From Chelativorans multitrophicus (lineage in GTDB: Bacteria > Pseudomonadota > Alphaproteobacteria > Rhizobiales > Rhizobiaceae), in the NCBI RefSeq assembly GCF_011317445.1, contig NZ_JAAAPL010000001.1:1817001-1881000 (forward strand): a stretch of DNA of 64,000 bases. Direction: 5' to 3'. Position numbers and translations under genes: made by a program. Below, piece after piece: positions 9,469 to 18,526 of the stretch (position 1 is the first letter of the stretch; the number at the start of each line of letters is the position of its first letter). Under the pieces are notes generated by a model. The model saw only the letters and a list, made by a program, of their open reading frames with translations, was not told the DNA's origin and ran no database searches.

Positions 9469-11133
9469 ATGAAGTCGATTTTTGTCCCTGCATGCATAAT
9501 GGGGATCGGTTTTGCGCTTTGCAGTGCGGCCGGCACGATCGCGGCTGAGGTGACGCCTCAGCGCCTCCTCAACGCGGCTGAGGAACCCCAGAACTGGCTG
9601 ATGAATCTTGGCGCCTATGATGGTAGCCGTTACTCCAGCCTCGCCGGCATCAATCGCGAGAACGCTTCGAACCTCGTTGTCCGATACAGCGTTCCTCTTG
9701 GAGGGCTGATCGAGGGAAGTGGCAATTTCCGAAACGCGTTGCCGATGAGCCCGCTGGTGGAAGATGGGTTCATCTACATCGTCGATGGCTGGGGGCAGGT
9801 TTCCAAGCTGGATGCGCGAAAAAAGGGCGATGTCGTTTGGCAGAACAGTGATCTGCAAGCGGATCTCGATAGCTGGTTCGTGGCCGGTCGTGGACTGGCC
9901 CTTTATGGAAATTTCGTCATTGCCGCCTCCTCGGACGGTCATATCCATTGGCTCGATAAGGATACCGGAAAAATTGTCCGGTCTGTTCAAGTGGGGGATC
10001 CGAAGCAGGGATATACGATACAAGCGTCTCCGCTGGTGGTTGGAGACCGCATCATCGTTGGTGGAGGAGGTGCGGAGCGGGGCGCCATCGGTCGGATCGA
10101 TGCACTGGACGCAAAGTCAGGCTCTCCGCTATGGCGCGTCGACACCACGACAAATGCTCTAGGGGGTGGAGCGATCTCCCAGACCGGGGTCTTCGACCCG
10201 AAGACTGGTCTGACGATCTGGGGTACAGGTCATCCCAATCCCCGTTATAGGCCCGAGACCCGCCCGGGAGAGAACCTTCACACCAACAGCGTGCTCGCCA
10301 TCGACGCGGAGACCGGCGAGCTGCGGTGGCACTTTCAGTACACGCCGGGAGATATTAACGGCTTCTCGGAAGACGGAACGCATCAGCTGGTGTATCCCGC
10401 GGACGGCACGGGTGAACCGTTCGTCGCCCATTTTGCCAATAACGGGTATTTCTACGGGCTGAGTGGCAAGGAAGGCGAATTCGAAGTGGCCACCCCCCAT
10501 GTTGTGGGGCTCGAATGGACCGCCGGCATCGATGAAACAGGACGTCCGGCAGAGTATAAAACCGGCGCGAACGTTCAGCCTTACAAATCGGGTGCATGGC
10601 AAGACCGCCCGGACTGTCCAAACGTCAAGGGCGCGTCATCATTCGCTTCCGCCTACAGCCCTCGAACCGGGCTTGCCTATGGTTCCGGAGCCGATGGGTG
10701 TCTCACCGAAAATATCCCGGCCATCCATACGGAATCGGCGCTTGGCTGGCTCGGCGCCTATTATTCCGGGGCGGCGGCGGATATGGGCATGCTGACGGCC
10801 ATAGAGCCGCAAACCGGCACTATCAAAGCGCAGCGCCTGTTTGACTTTCCGTTGCATGCGGGTGCCCTAGCGACGGCAGGGGGGCTGATTTTTACGACGA
10901 CCGCCGAAGGCAGGCTCCATGCCCTGAATGATGAAACGCTCGAAACGGTATGGAGCACAAAATTCGGTTCGCTGACGGATGTACCGCCGATCACCTTCGA
11001 GGTTGACGGCGAGCAGTTTATCGCCGTTGTGGTTGGCGGAAACAGCTACACCAGCACTCTATCCTACCGTCCGCCGGAGATGGGGCTTTCGGAGCCGCTT
11101 TTCGTGCTGGCTGTCCTGGGGCTGCGGCCATGA
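9469..11133 (+). CDS. PQQ-dehydrogenase paralogue lacking the catalytic Asp motif
   Basis: This secreted ~554-aa beta-propeller has a signal peptide ending SAAGTIAAE and PQQ-type blade repeats such as AIDAETGELRWHFQ and ALNDETLETVWSTK. Where the neighbouring enzyme has FDWDEV, this one reads PGDINGFSEDG, so the usual catalytic Asp and its surroundings are replaced. It may therefore be inactive, use a different mechanism, or act as a binding or scaffold subunit. ATG 9469 follows TTAGG; ATG 9457 is 12 bp upstream in frame. The stop overlaps the next gene start (ATGA), so it is coupled to the Cys-rich secreted protein. Assignment to the family is firm; activity is unknown. Confidence 0.8.
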   Translation: MKSIFVPACIMGIGFALCSAAGTIAAEVTPQRLLNAAEEPQNWLMNLGAYDGSRYSSLAGINRENASNLVVRYSVPLGGLIEGSGNFRNALPMSPLVEDGFIYIVDGWGQVSKLDARKKGDVVWQNSDLQADLDSWFVAGRGLALYGNFVIAASSDGHIHWLDKDTGKIVRSVQVGDPKQGYTIQASPLVVGDRIIVGGGGAERGAIGRIDALDAKSGSPLWRVDTTTNALGGGAISQTGVFDPKTGLTIWGTGHPNPRYRPETRPGENLHTNSVLAIDAETGELRWHFQYTPGDINGFSEDGTHQLVYPADGTGEPFVAHFANNGYFYGLSGKEGEFEVATPHVVGLEWTAGIDETGRPAEYKTGANVQPYKSGAWQDRPDCPNVKGASSFASAYSPRTGLAYGSGADGCLTENIPAIHTESALGWLGAYYSGAAADMGMLTAIEPQTGTIKAQRLFDFPLHAGALATAGGLIFTTTAEGRLHALNDETLETVWSTKFGSLTDVPPITFEVDGEQFIAVVVGGNSYTSTLSYRPPEMGLSEPLFVLAVLGLRP

Positions 11134-11828
11134 GGCGGTTTCAGCTCACAGGCACGTGCCTTGTGTTTTTGCTTGCAGCTTCGCCAGTGCTTGCTTGTCA
11201 GGGTGGGCCGAGCATTTGGGACATTGAACTGGGTTCGACCGTTGAGGATTTGCCCGGCGGCTTTACCGACCATGCCTGCGGAAGCAATGGCGGCCCTCCC
11301 GGAAAGCTGTTGTCAGGTTTCGAGGCGTTCAACCAATGCAAGCCGGAGGGAGACGGATTTTACGAGGTGGCCTTCCGCTATGATGACGAGCAGGAGTTCA
11401 TAGCTCGCGCCCTTGAACAGTCGCGGGCGATTGCGCTTTGCGAGGGCACGAAGATCTTTGGGTTCCCCGTCATTCCCACGGTGCTTGTGGATGGGGATGG
11501 CGTGGTGAGGGGGCTTCGCGTGGTAACCGATCCGCGCGGCGTGGAGCCAGCGGACCGGAGCAACGCATGGGCGCTGGGCGGGATGCTCAAGCGCCGTTAC
11601 GGTGCAGAAGGCTGGGTGTGCGAGGACCTGCCGGAGGTTCCCGGAGAAAAACCGGCCGCGAGCTTCAAGCTGAGGGAGCGCTGTAACAAATCAGTGGAGG
11701 GGGCTGAGCTTTCTGTCCAAAGCGAATATTATCATCGCGCGGGACAGTCCTTCACGGATGAGTATGGCAATGTGCAGCCCGGCCTCTTTGTTAGCCAGAC
11801 GCGGTTCGAGTTAAAGCAGCAGCCCTAA
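11130..11828 (+). CDS. Secreted Cys-rich protein of unknown function
   Basis: The 232-residue product has a signal peptide (FLLAASPVLA) directly followed by a Cys. The mature part has Cys in CQGG, HACGS, NQCKP, ALCEG, WVCED and ERCNK, suggesting disulfides in the periplasm. There is no CXXCH haem motif and no recognisable enzyme domain. Its start overlaps the stop of the upstream quinoprotein paralogue by 4 bp, so the two are probably made together. It may be a partner subunit of that protein; this is inference from coupling only. Confidence 0.6.
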   Translation: MRRFQLTGTCLVFLLAASPVLACQGGPSIWDIELGSTVEDLPGGFTDHACGSNGGPPGKLLSGFEAFNQCKPEGDGFYEVAFRYDDEQEFIARALEQSRAIALCEGTKIFGFPVIPTVLVDGDGVVRGLRVVTDPRGVEPADRSNAWALGGMLKRRYGAEGWVCEDLPEVPGEKPAASFKLRERCNKSVEGAELSVQSEYYHRAGQSFTDEYGNVQPGLFVSQTRFELKQQP

Positions 11829-11842
11829 GTGGGCTGGAGGGA

Positions 11843-12667
11843 TCAGTTTGCCGTCGCTGGGCCCATAAGTGCGTTTTCAATCCGCACGCAAGCAAATGTG
11901 GCGCCGTCCTGCCGCATACCTCGAAGGTCCGCGTTGACCATCCGGGTATCGGTAAAATTGGCGGACATGAAATCAGCATTGAAAGCGTTGACGAGGCTGA
12001 GGTCAGCTGACGTGAAATTCACCTCGATGAACCCTCCATTCGTCAGCACCGCGCTTCGCATGTCCGTCCGCTGGAGATTGGCACCTTGCAGGTTGGATAG
12101 CTGCAGATCGGCCTTTCGCAGGTCAGCACCGGTGAAATTTGCTTGCATCGCCATGGCGTGGACGAGTTTGGTTTCCTGTAATTGCGCCTGTGTCAGGCGA
12201 GCATGCTGCAGGCGGGCCCAAGTGAGATCCGCGCGCGTGAGGACCGCGCGACTCAGATCGGCACTATAGAGCAGCGCCTGATTGAGGTTTGCTTCAATCA
12301 GCGAGGCGTTCTTGAGATCCGTCAGGTTCAGATTGGCGCCAGAAAGGTTTGCGGCGTCGAGACGTGCTCCCGCGAGCGACGCACGATGCAGCGACGCACC
12401 TGACAGGTCCGCGCCGCGAAGATCCGCGCCTGAGAGTTCGCGTCGTTGCAATTGTGCCCCTTTCAGGTCACAGCCAGGGCAGTCCTTTGTCTCGCCGGCG
12501 AGAAACGCTTGCACATCCCCGACCGGGAGCGGCTTTGAACGGTCTATCGAGGGCAGGGAGGTGAATGGCCGCGATATGACCGGATGGCAGATCCTGCCGC
12601 CACTCTGAGCAAAAGCAGACATGCAAGCGGCGATCAAAGCCAATACGGTGAGGATTAAACGGGTCAA
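11843..12667 (-). CDS. Exported pentapeptide-repeat protein
   Basis: A signal peptide (LALIAACMSAFAQ) precedes ~160 residues of pentapeptide repeats of the A(D/N)LXX form, for example LSGADLRGADLSGASLHRAS and LSGANLNLTDLKNASL. These fold as a right-handed quadrilateral beta-helix. A short N-terminal domain with a CPGC pair precedes the repeats. Pentapeptide proteins have varied roles, and nothing here specifies one. It is convergent with the Cys-rich protein gene, only 14 bp apart, and sits inside the PQQ cluster. Confidence 0.85.
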   Translation of the reverse strand: MTRLILTVLALIAACMSAFAQSGGRICHPVISRPFTSLPSIDRSKPLPVGDVQAFLAGETKDCPGCDLKGAQLQRRELSGADLRGADLSGASLHRASLAGARLDAANLSGANLNLTDLKNASLIEANLNQALLYSADLSRAVLTRADLTWARLQHARLTQAQLQETKLVHAMAMQANFTGADLRKADLQLSNLQGANLQRTDMRSAVLTNGGFIEVNFTSADLSLVNAFNADFMSANFTDTRMVNADLRGMRQDGATFACVRIENALMGPATAN

Positions 12668-12842
12668 AATAGTTTGCGCCTCTCAGTACATCGCATCTTA
12701 TCTGAGTTTCTGGGGCGGTCCAAGCCAGCGGCGACAACTCGCTTTGTGCTTGAAAAGCCTCGGACGATATCAGCAGATCGTTAGAGATCCATCCGCCCAC
12801 CGCCAGATCCCCCATCCACGCACCACCCCCGGTACACCCAGG

Positions 12843-13645
12843 TCAGTTAAATGTGATGGTGCGGGCTCCCGTCAGTTTGAGAAAGGCCTCGCTGACTGTC
12901 TCCGCTTCGCCTTCTTTCCTGAATTGAGCCGGCGAGCCCTGAAAAAGGATGCGGCCGCGGTGAAGCACGACGACGCGATCGGCCTCTTCCACCTCATCCA
13001 CCAGATGGGTCGTCCAAAGGACGCCAAGTTCCCCGTCGTTCTTCATCTGCAGAATGCGATTCAGGATGTCCTTCCGGCTTGCCGGATCGAGTCCGACGGT
13101 CGCTTCGTCCATCAGGAGCAATCTCGGCTCGTGCAGCAGGGAGCGGGCAAGCTCGACACGCCTGCGGTTGCCTCCGCTCAAGGTCCGAGCGCGGTCACGG
13201 CGGCGGTCGAGGAGCTCGAACGCTCCAGCAGCTCCTCTATTCTCTTGCGTGCCGGGCCGCGCGGGAGGCCGTGAAGATCAGCGTGATATCGCAAATTTGC
13301 CTCGACGGTCAGTTCCAGGTCGAGGGTCGGCTGTTGAAACACGACACCAAGCTGTGCCAGGGCGCTTGTCAGGTGAAGGCGGATATCCTGCCCGAGTATC
13401 CGGATCGTGCCTTCATCCGGAGCGAAAAGTCCCGTGAGAAGCTGCAGAAGCGTCGACTTTCCTGCTCCGTTCGGCCCGAGAAGGGCCACGAATTCTCCTT
13501 CGCGGACGTCAAGCGTCACCCGGTCGAGCGCCAAGATGGATCCGTAGGACTTCCGTAGACTATCCACGGCAAGAACAGCTATTCGTTCATCAGATTCCCG
13601 CACATCACCCCCGAGTTTCGGCAGCCGCCCGGTACGCAAGCTCAA
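12843..13645 (-). pseudogene. ABC ATPase of the PQQ alcohol-oxidation system, one frameshift
   Basis: Two minus-strand frames together give a complete ~265-aa ABC ATPase. The first (13645 to ~13220) has Walker A GPNGAGKSTLLQ and Q-loop LGVVFQQPTLD. The second (~13222 to 12843) has signature LSGGNRRRVELARSL, Walker B LLLMDEATVGLDP and H-loop TTHLVDE. The join fits a single missing base near 13219-13222 (GAGCG-TTCGAG for GAGCGCTTCGAG), after which FELLDRRRDRARTL would read through. With its binding protein and permease at 15.2-17.3 kb it corresponds to the ABC system recurrently linked to PQQ alcohol dehydrogenases. It lies on the opposite strand to its partners. All motifs are otherwise preserved, so a recent mutation or a sequencing error is as likely as true decay. 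Confidence 0.8.
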
Positions 13646-13741
13646 GTGAAACCTTGCTACACTCTATGTCGTGCCGGAGACTTGCACGGCATTGGTAATT
13701 CAGCAATGATTTCTCACTGATAAACGAGGAGGTGTTTTGAA

Positions 13742-14170
13742 ATGAGAATTTCAACTGCATTGTTCGTCTGCGCCGCCGCGCTCATGGGCATGACGGCAAG
13801 CGGCAATGCCGAGGGGAATTTGGCCTCAAAACCGGAGCGGCTTGAGCCGCTGGTGCTGGGCGCCGATCTTTCTTTTTCCGTGAAGGAATACACACTCGAA
13901 ACGGGCAAATATTACCGTTGGCAGATCCAGAGCCAGGGCGGCGAGGAGTTTCTGGTCAAGGCGCCGGAACTCTTCCGTAATTCTTGGGTGAACCAAGTGG
14001 TTATCAACGACATAGAAGTCAAGCCGGTCGGTGGAGGGATCTATGGCGTAGAGTTCGATGACGAAGGCACCGCGGATGTCTGGTTCGTCCCGATCGTTCC
14101 CGGGGATTTCGAATTTTACGCCGACGGTTTCGAAGAACGCGGCATGCTGGGAAAATTCGTCGTCCGCTAA
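13742..14170 (+). CDS. Small secreted cupredoxin-like protein without obvious copper ligands
   Basis: The 142-aa product has a signal peptide (ALMGMTASGNAEG) and a predicted beta-sandwich. The C-terminal half (TADVWFVPIVPGDFEFYADG, then GMLGKFVVR) resembles the cupredoxin layout in which a loop carries Cys, His and Met. Here no Cys or His occupies that loop; only the Met survives. It follows a good ribosome site (GAGGAGGTG) and is the first gene of the plus-strand operon leading to the YVTN propeller and ABC genes. Copper binding is unlikely; a structural or binding role in the PQQ system is a guess. Confidence 0.6.
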   Translation: MRISTALFVCAAALMGMTASGNAEGNLASKPERLEPLVLGADLSFSVKEYTLETGKYYRWQIQSQGGEEFLVKAPELFRNSWVNQVVINDIEVKPVGGGIYGVEFDDEGTADVWFVPIVPGDFEFYADGFEERGMLGKFVVR

Positions 14171-14198
14171 TCGCCCATTGTTTTCGGGGAGTGAGATC

Positions 14199-15185
14199 TT
14201 GATTTTCGATTTTCGCCGAGTTGGCGCGGCTCTTCTTTTTGCCGCGCTTTGCCTGCCTGTCCCGGCATTGTCCGCGGGCACTGGACTGGTCTTCGTCAGC
14301 AATGAGAAGACTCATAACATCACCGTTCTCGATCCGAAGGATTACAGCATCGTCAAGTGGATCGAGACGTCGCGCCGGCCGCGTGACATGCGTTTCAATA
14401 ATGACAACACGCTGCTTTATGTTGCCTGTGGCGATGACGATGTGATCGACGTCATCGACGTGGACACTTTGGAGGTGGTCGACCATATTCCGACAGGCCC
14501 GAGCCCCGAGGTGTTCTATTTCAGCCCTGACGACAGCCTCATCTACGTCTCCAACGAAGAGAATTCGACCCTGCAGATCATCGATGTCGCGCAGAGGGTC
14601 ATCATTGATGAAGTCGCCACTGGAGCGGAGCCCGAGGGCGTGGTGGTGAGCGAGGATGGCAAGATAGTCTACGTGACGTCTGAGGTCTCCGACATGGTTC
14701 ACGTGATCGATGCCGAGACGCATACGCTGACGGACAATATCATCGTGGGAACGCGTCCGCGCCGCTTCGTTCTGACTCCCGACGGGAAGGAACTCTGGGT
14801 TTCGGACGAACTGTCGGGAGAGGTCTCGATCATCGACAGGGCCACGAACGAAATATCGCATACCCTTCAATTCCTTCCTCCAGGGTTCCGCCAGGTCGAT
14901 GTCACGCCGGTGGGCATGGAGATCAGCAAGGATGGATCGACCGTCTATGTAACGCTTGGACGGGCAAACCACATTGCCAGCGTGGATGCCGCCACGAAGG
15001 AGATCAAGGAATATGTCCTGGTCGGCAGCCGCGCGTGGGGGATAGCGCTCAGCCCGGATGAAACGACCATATTCGTGACGAATGGTTTGAGCGACGATGT
15101 CTCCATCATCGATGTGGCGTCGATGAAGGTGCTTCAATCGGTGCAGGTGGGGCGTGTGCCGCATACGGTGCGAATAGATGAGTAG
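14199..15185 (+). CDS. YVTN-repeat beta-propeller of the PQQ alcohol-catabolism system
   Basis: The likely start is TTG 14199 after GGGGAGTGAGATC; the longer open frame overlaps the upstream gene and lacks a ribosome site. A signal peptide (LCLPVPALSAG) is followed by about seven YVTN-type blades of ~42 residues, for example LLYVACGDDDVIDVIDVD, LIYVSNEENSTLQIIDV and TIFVTNGLSDDVSIIDV. Propellers of this kind are a recognised companion of PQQ alcohol dehydrogenase ABC systems. Its stop overlaps the binding-protein start by 8 bp. The precise role, periplasmic binding or scaffolding, is unknown. Confidence 0.82.
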   Translation: MIFDFRRVGAALLFAALCLPVPALSAGTGLVFVSNEKTHNITVLDPKDYSIVKWIETSRRPRDMRFNNDNTLLYVACGDDDVIDVIDVDTLEVVDHIPTGPSPEVFYFSPDDSLIYVSNEENSTLQIIDVAQRVIIDEVATGAEPEGVVVSEDGKIVYVTSEVSDMVHVIDAETHTLTDNIIVGTRPRRFVLTPDGKELWVSDELSGEVSIIDRATNEISHTLQFLPPGFRQVDVTPVGMEISKDGSTVYVTLGRANHIASVDAATKEIKEYVLVGSRAWGIALSPDETTIFVTNGLSDDVSIIDVASMKVLQSVQVGRVPHTVRIDE

Positions 15186-16428
15186 AAAAGGCAAACAGGC
15201 GCTTCTCCCCGCCCTTCTCGCCGGCTCGCTTGCCCTGGCCGTTGCGCTACCCTCCTTCTCCCAGGAGGCCGCGCCTTCCGCCGGTCAGAAGTCAGCTTCC
15301 CCGCAGGAACCAGCTCAGGCGACAAAGATGCTGATGGGCTATGTGGAACTCGCCGACGACCCTCGCTATGACGAGGATTATGCCTATGCACAGGTGCCGG
15401 TGAGACCGCTCGGACGTCCGTTCGACGCAACCGCCGTGGGCATTGCAGATGCGGCGCAGATCGGGAAGGTGATCGGCGTCGATTTCGCGGTGGAGCGCAA
15501 GGCGGGCGAAAACGTAGAAGAGTTGGTCACCACGGTCCAGGGCTGGTCCGACCAGGGAATTGGGTTCGTTCTCGCCGACTTGCCGGCTGCTCAGCTCCTT
15601 CAGTTAGCCGATGCGCTGCGCGACAAGGACGTCATGATTTTCAACCTCGCGGCACGCGAAGACGCACTGCGGGGCGAAAACTGCCGGGCGAATCTGGTTC
15701 ACGTCATTCCAAGCTATGCCATGGTGGCAGATGCACTGGTCCAGTATCTGTCGTTCCGGAACTGGCGCAACATTCTCGTGCTGCAGGGCCCCTTGGATGG
15801 CGATGCTCAAATGGTGGCGGTCGTCCAGAGGGCGGCGCAACGATTCGGCGCCCGGATTGTCGAAGTCCGCCCCTTCCAACTCACGAACGATCCGCGCCGG
15901 CGCGAGCAGAGCAATGTGGCGCTCGTAACGGCGAATGCGGATTACGACGTTGTCCTTGTGGCCGACACGGATGGCGAGTTTGCGCGTTATGTTCCCTTTG
16001 CAACGCAGTTCCCACGCCCGGTGGTCGGTGCAGCAGGGCTGGTCCCCTCCGCGTGGCACTGGAGCTGGGAGCGGCATGGCGCCCCGCAGCTCAATAGCCG
16101 CTTCGAAAGGGCCGCCGGAAGGCGCATGGGCAGTGAGGACTGGGCGGCATGGACCGCAATTAAGGCTGTGGTCCAATCCGTTCTGCGCAGCAAGTCGACC
16201 GAATTCCAGCCAGTGAGGGATTACCTCCTCGGCGAGCGGCTAAATCTGGACGGTTTCAAGGGGAACCCCCTCAGCGTACGCAGTTGGGACCACCAGATTC
16301 GCCAGCCCATCCTGCTGAGCACGGGCAATGCCGTCATCGAACGGGCACCGCTGGAAGGGTTCTTGCACCAGACCAACGACCTAGACACGCTCGGAATGGA
16401 TGCCCCGGAGACCGCATGTCAATTCTAG
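15178..16428 (+). CDS. ABC substrate-binding protein, PQQ alcohol-dehydrogenase type
   Basis: This 416-aa periplasmic protein has a Sec signal ending LPSFSQE and a type I (LivJ-like) binding-protein architecture in two lobes. Segments such as NWRNILVLQGPLDGD and ADYDVVLVADTDGEF are typical lobe cores. The WHWSWERHGAPQLNSRFERA stretch and gene context fit the PQQ-dependent alcohol dehydrogenase ABC binding-protein family. It is translationally coupled to the upstream propeller gene and followed 46 bp later by the permease gene. The ligand is not known. Confidence 0.82.
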   Translation: MSRKGKQALLPALLAGSLALAVALPSFSQEAAPSAGQKSASPQEPAQATKMLMGYVELADDPRYDEDYAYAQVPVRPLGRPFDATAVGIADAAQIGKVIGVDFAVERKAGENVEELVTTVQGWSDQGIGFVLADLPAAQLLQLADALRDKDVMIFNLAAREDALRGENCRANLVHVIPSYAMVADALVQYLSFRNWRNILVLQGPLDGDAQMVAVVQRAAQRFGARIVEVRPFQLTNDPRRREQSNVALVTANADYDVVLVADTDGEFARYVPFATQFPRPVVGAAGLVPSAWHWSWERHGAPQLNSRFERAAGRRMGSEDWAAWTAIKAVVQSVLRSKSTEFQPVRDYLLGERLNLDGFKGNPLSVRSWDHQIRQPILLSTGNAVIERAPLEGFLHQTNDLDTLGMDAPETACQF

Positions 16429-16474
16429 CTAAGCGGTCTTGCCGCTTCGGGTCGGACAGTGTGGGTAAGGGCCA

Positions 16475-17287
16475 ATGAAAGGCGCCCACGCCTTTTCTGC
16501 GCTCCGCGCTATCGTGCGGCGGGAGGTCATCAAGTTCACCCATCAATATGCCCGTCTGCTTTCCGCACTGGTTCGTCCCGCTTTGTGGCTGATCGCCTTC
16601 GCTGCGGGCTTTCACAATCTCCTCGGCGTGTCCATCATCCCGCCCTACAGGACTTACATCACCTATCAGGAATACATGATCCCCGGGCTTCTGGGCATGG
16701 TGCTGCTTTTCAACAGCATGCAGTCGTCGCTTTCGCTCGTCTATGACCGGGAAATGGGGACGATGCGGCTGCTTTTGACCGCGCCTCTGCCGCGGTGGTA
16801 CCTGCTTCTGTGCAAGCTGATCGGCGGCGCTGCCCTTTCCACGCTTCAAGCCTATGCGTTTCTGCTCGTTGCCTGGCTGTTCGGCGTTCGACTTCCCGAC
16901 TGGGGATATCTGCTGGCATTTCCCGCGCTTGTCGCGGCGGCCCTGATGCTGGGAGCGATTGGTTTGCTCCTCTCAGTGTACGTAAGACAGCTTGAGAACT
17001 TCGCCGGGACGATGAATTTTGTCATTTTTCCGATGTTCTTTATCTCGTCCGCGCTTTACCCACTCTGGAAACTGCAGGAAAGCGGAGCGGAATATCTTTA
17101 CCAGATCGCTCTCGCCAACCCGTTCACCCATGCAGTGGAACTGATCCGCTTCGCGGCCTATGGCCAGTTAAACGGCATAGCCCTGATCGTAATCTTAGCA
17201 ATAAGCATTGTCTGTTTTCTGTTTGCCGTGGCCGGTTACGATCCGCAACGCGGTTTCATCAGACGACGTGGAGCTGCGGAGGTTTAG
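16475..17287 (+). CDS. ABC-2 type permease, PedC-like
   Basis: This 270-aa inner-membrane protein of the ABC-2 family has about six membrane spans, for example LVRPALWLIAFAAGFHNLL, LLGMVLLFNSMQSSLSLVY and IALIVILAISIVCFLFAVAG, plus the short cytoplasmic motif YDREMGTMRLLLTAPLPRW. It resembles the permease linked to PQQ phenylethanol/alcohol oxidation (PedC). With the upstream binding protein and the divergent, frameshifted ATPase it would form one transporter. The combination of an ABC-2 permease with a periplasmic binding protein makes export or sensing as plausible as import. Confidence 0.85.
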   Translation: MKGAHAFSALRAIVRREVIKFTHQYARLLSALVRPALWLIAFAAGFHNLLGVSIIPPYRTYITYQEYMIPGLLGMVLLFNSMQSSLSLVYDREMGTMRLLLTAPLPRWYLLLCKLIGGAALSTLQAYAFLLVAWLFGVRLPDWGYLLAFPALVAAALMLGAIGLLLSVYVRQLENFAGTMNFVIFPMFFISSALYPLWKLQESGAEYLYQIALANPFTHAVELIRFAAYGQLNGIALIVILAISIVCFLFAVAGYDPQRGFIRRRGAAEV

Positions 17288-17559
17288 ACCTTTTGTGGAT
17301 GATTTCAGGTTGTCTGCACACAAACGCGTTGAGATCCGCGGCCGCTGATGTCACTGCCCATGTTGTCGATTTATGTTTGAAACTGGGACTCAGGCACTGA
17401 GTAATTTCAATGATTTGTGCGGGACTGAAGTGTAACGCCTTGCGGTTCAAATGAGACCCAAAGCGGGCATTCGGTACACTCAAAATGAGATTGATCGACC
17501 GGCCAATCGACCGTAGTGTCGCGCATGATCTCATCCCAAGATTACTCCGACCACGATCA

Positions 17560-18040
17560 GCATGCCGACGATGACAGCCAGGAGGAGTTCCTTCGATGTC
17601 TGCTCCGCCGTACAGGTGGGAAAGTAACCGCTGAGGTCGTCGCGGCAGCGCGTTAAAAATTTGGCATCCCTCGATCAACTGTTTCGGCTTGCTGCACGGT
17701 TTAGAAGACGCATCGTACCACAAGTCTCTGCCCCAGGAAACGCGGCACACAAGTAGGCGCGGTCAGGCTGGACCCGAGAACCGAGCGCGTCATTGCCGAA
17801 CAAGTGGAAGGTTTCTGGCTCAAAAAGGAAAAGCCGGTCTTTGCCGCACTCTTGCGACGTATTCAGGAAGCATGTCTGACAGAAGGCTTATCTGTTCCTC
17901 ACGGTAGCACTGTGCAGCGAAGAGTATCGGAACTGACCGATTTCAGCGGCCCGTAAACGGGGGGAACGCGAGATTGAAGCCGCTTCAACGCCGAGCCCTG
18001 GTCAGTTCACTGTCGCCAAACCGAACGCCTTTTATCTCAG
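17560..18040 (+). pseudogene. TniA/Mu-like transposase N-terminal remnant
   Basis: Broken plus-strand frames read VTAEVVAAA(R)-stop-KFGIPRSTV, then TSLCPRKRGTQVGAVRLD continuing as DPRTERVIAEQVEGFWLKKE, then a helix-turn-helix-like segment ending STVQRRVSELTDF. After a frame change comes EREIEAASTPSPGQFTVAKP. This order matches the N-terminal DNA-binding part of TniA-type transposases. The DDE catalytic core is absent and several stops interrupt the frame. It is a dead fragment. Confidence 0.7.
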
Positions 18041-18173
18041 TAACGAGATCAAAGCCTCGCTCCTCTGCCTTGGCGTGTCTGAAGCGTCTGGATCAATTTG
18101 TGCTGCCGAGATGGAAGGCAGATGAGGAGTTCCAAGAACTTGTGACGGCGATCCTGCGCAGCCTGCCGCATCC

Positions 18174-18350
18174 CATAAAGGCTTGAATAACCGCGCCGAG
18201 AATTGGAATGTGCCGCTGCGAAAACGGAAACGAATGATCGAGCACATAGCCATCCTGATCGACCGCGCGCCACAGCCGGTATTTGTGCCAGCGATGGCGA
18301 CGACGACTTCGCCAGATACCAGACATCATTCAGTAACGGCCATTCCCTGT
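18174..18350. mobile_element. Scrambled IS6-family transposase fragments
   Basis: Two pieces of an IS6-type (IS26-like) transposase are joined head to head. On the plus strand 18174-18245 encodes HKGLNNRAENWNVPLRKRKR, the conserved motif near the C terminus. On the minus strand, roughly 18291 to 18232, lies the catalytic-core segment WHKYRLWRAVDQDGYVLDH. They meet at ATGATCGAGCAC (18234-18246), which reads sensibly on both strands and looks like a microhomology inversion joint. Flanking frames are broken. No terminal inverted repeats are identified. Confidence 0.72.
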
Positions 18351-18526
18351 GCATCGGCCTCGCCTCCTCGGCCGAGGTCGATGAACGCCATGTGCAGAGT
18401 TAGCTCGGTCACGCCAGCGCCGAGATGACGCGAAAAATACCAGCGCCGCCGCGACCGATTCCGCATCAATCTCACAAAGGCGGCAGGCTCTGAAGGCCCC
18501 TCCCCCGCGCGCCTCCTAAGGAGAGG

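Noticed and set aside
17259-17750. 163-residue minus-strand open frame
   Set aside because: It overlaps the permease end and the TniA-like remnant on the other strand and shows no family resemblance or ribosome site.
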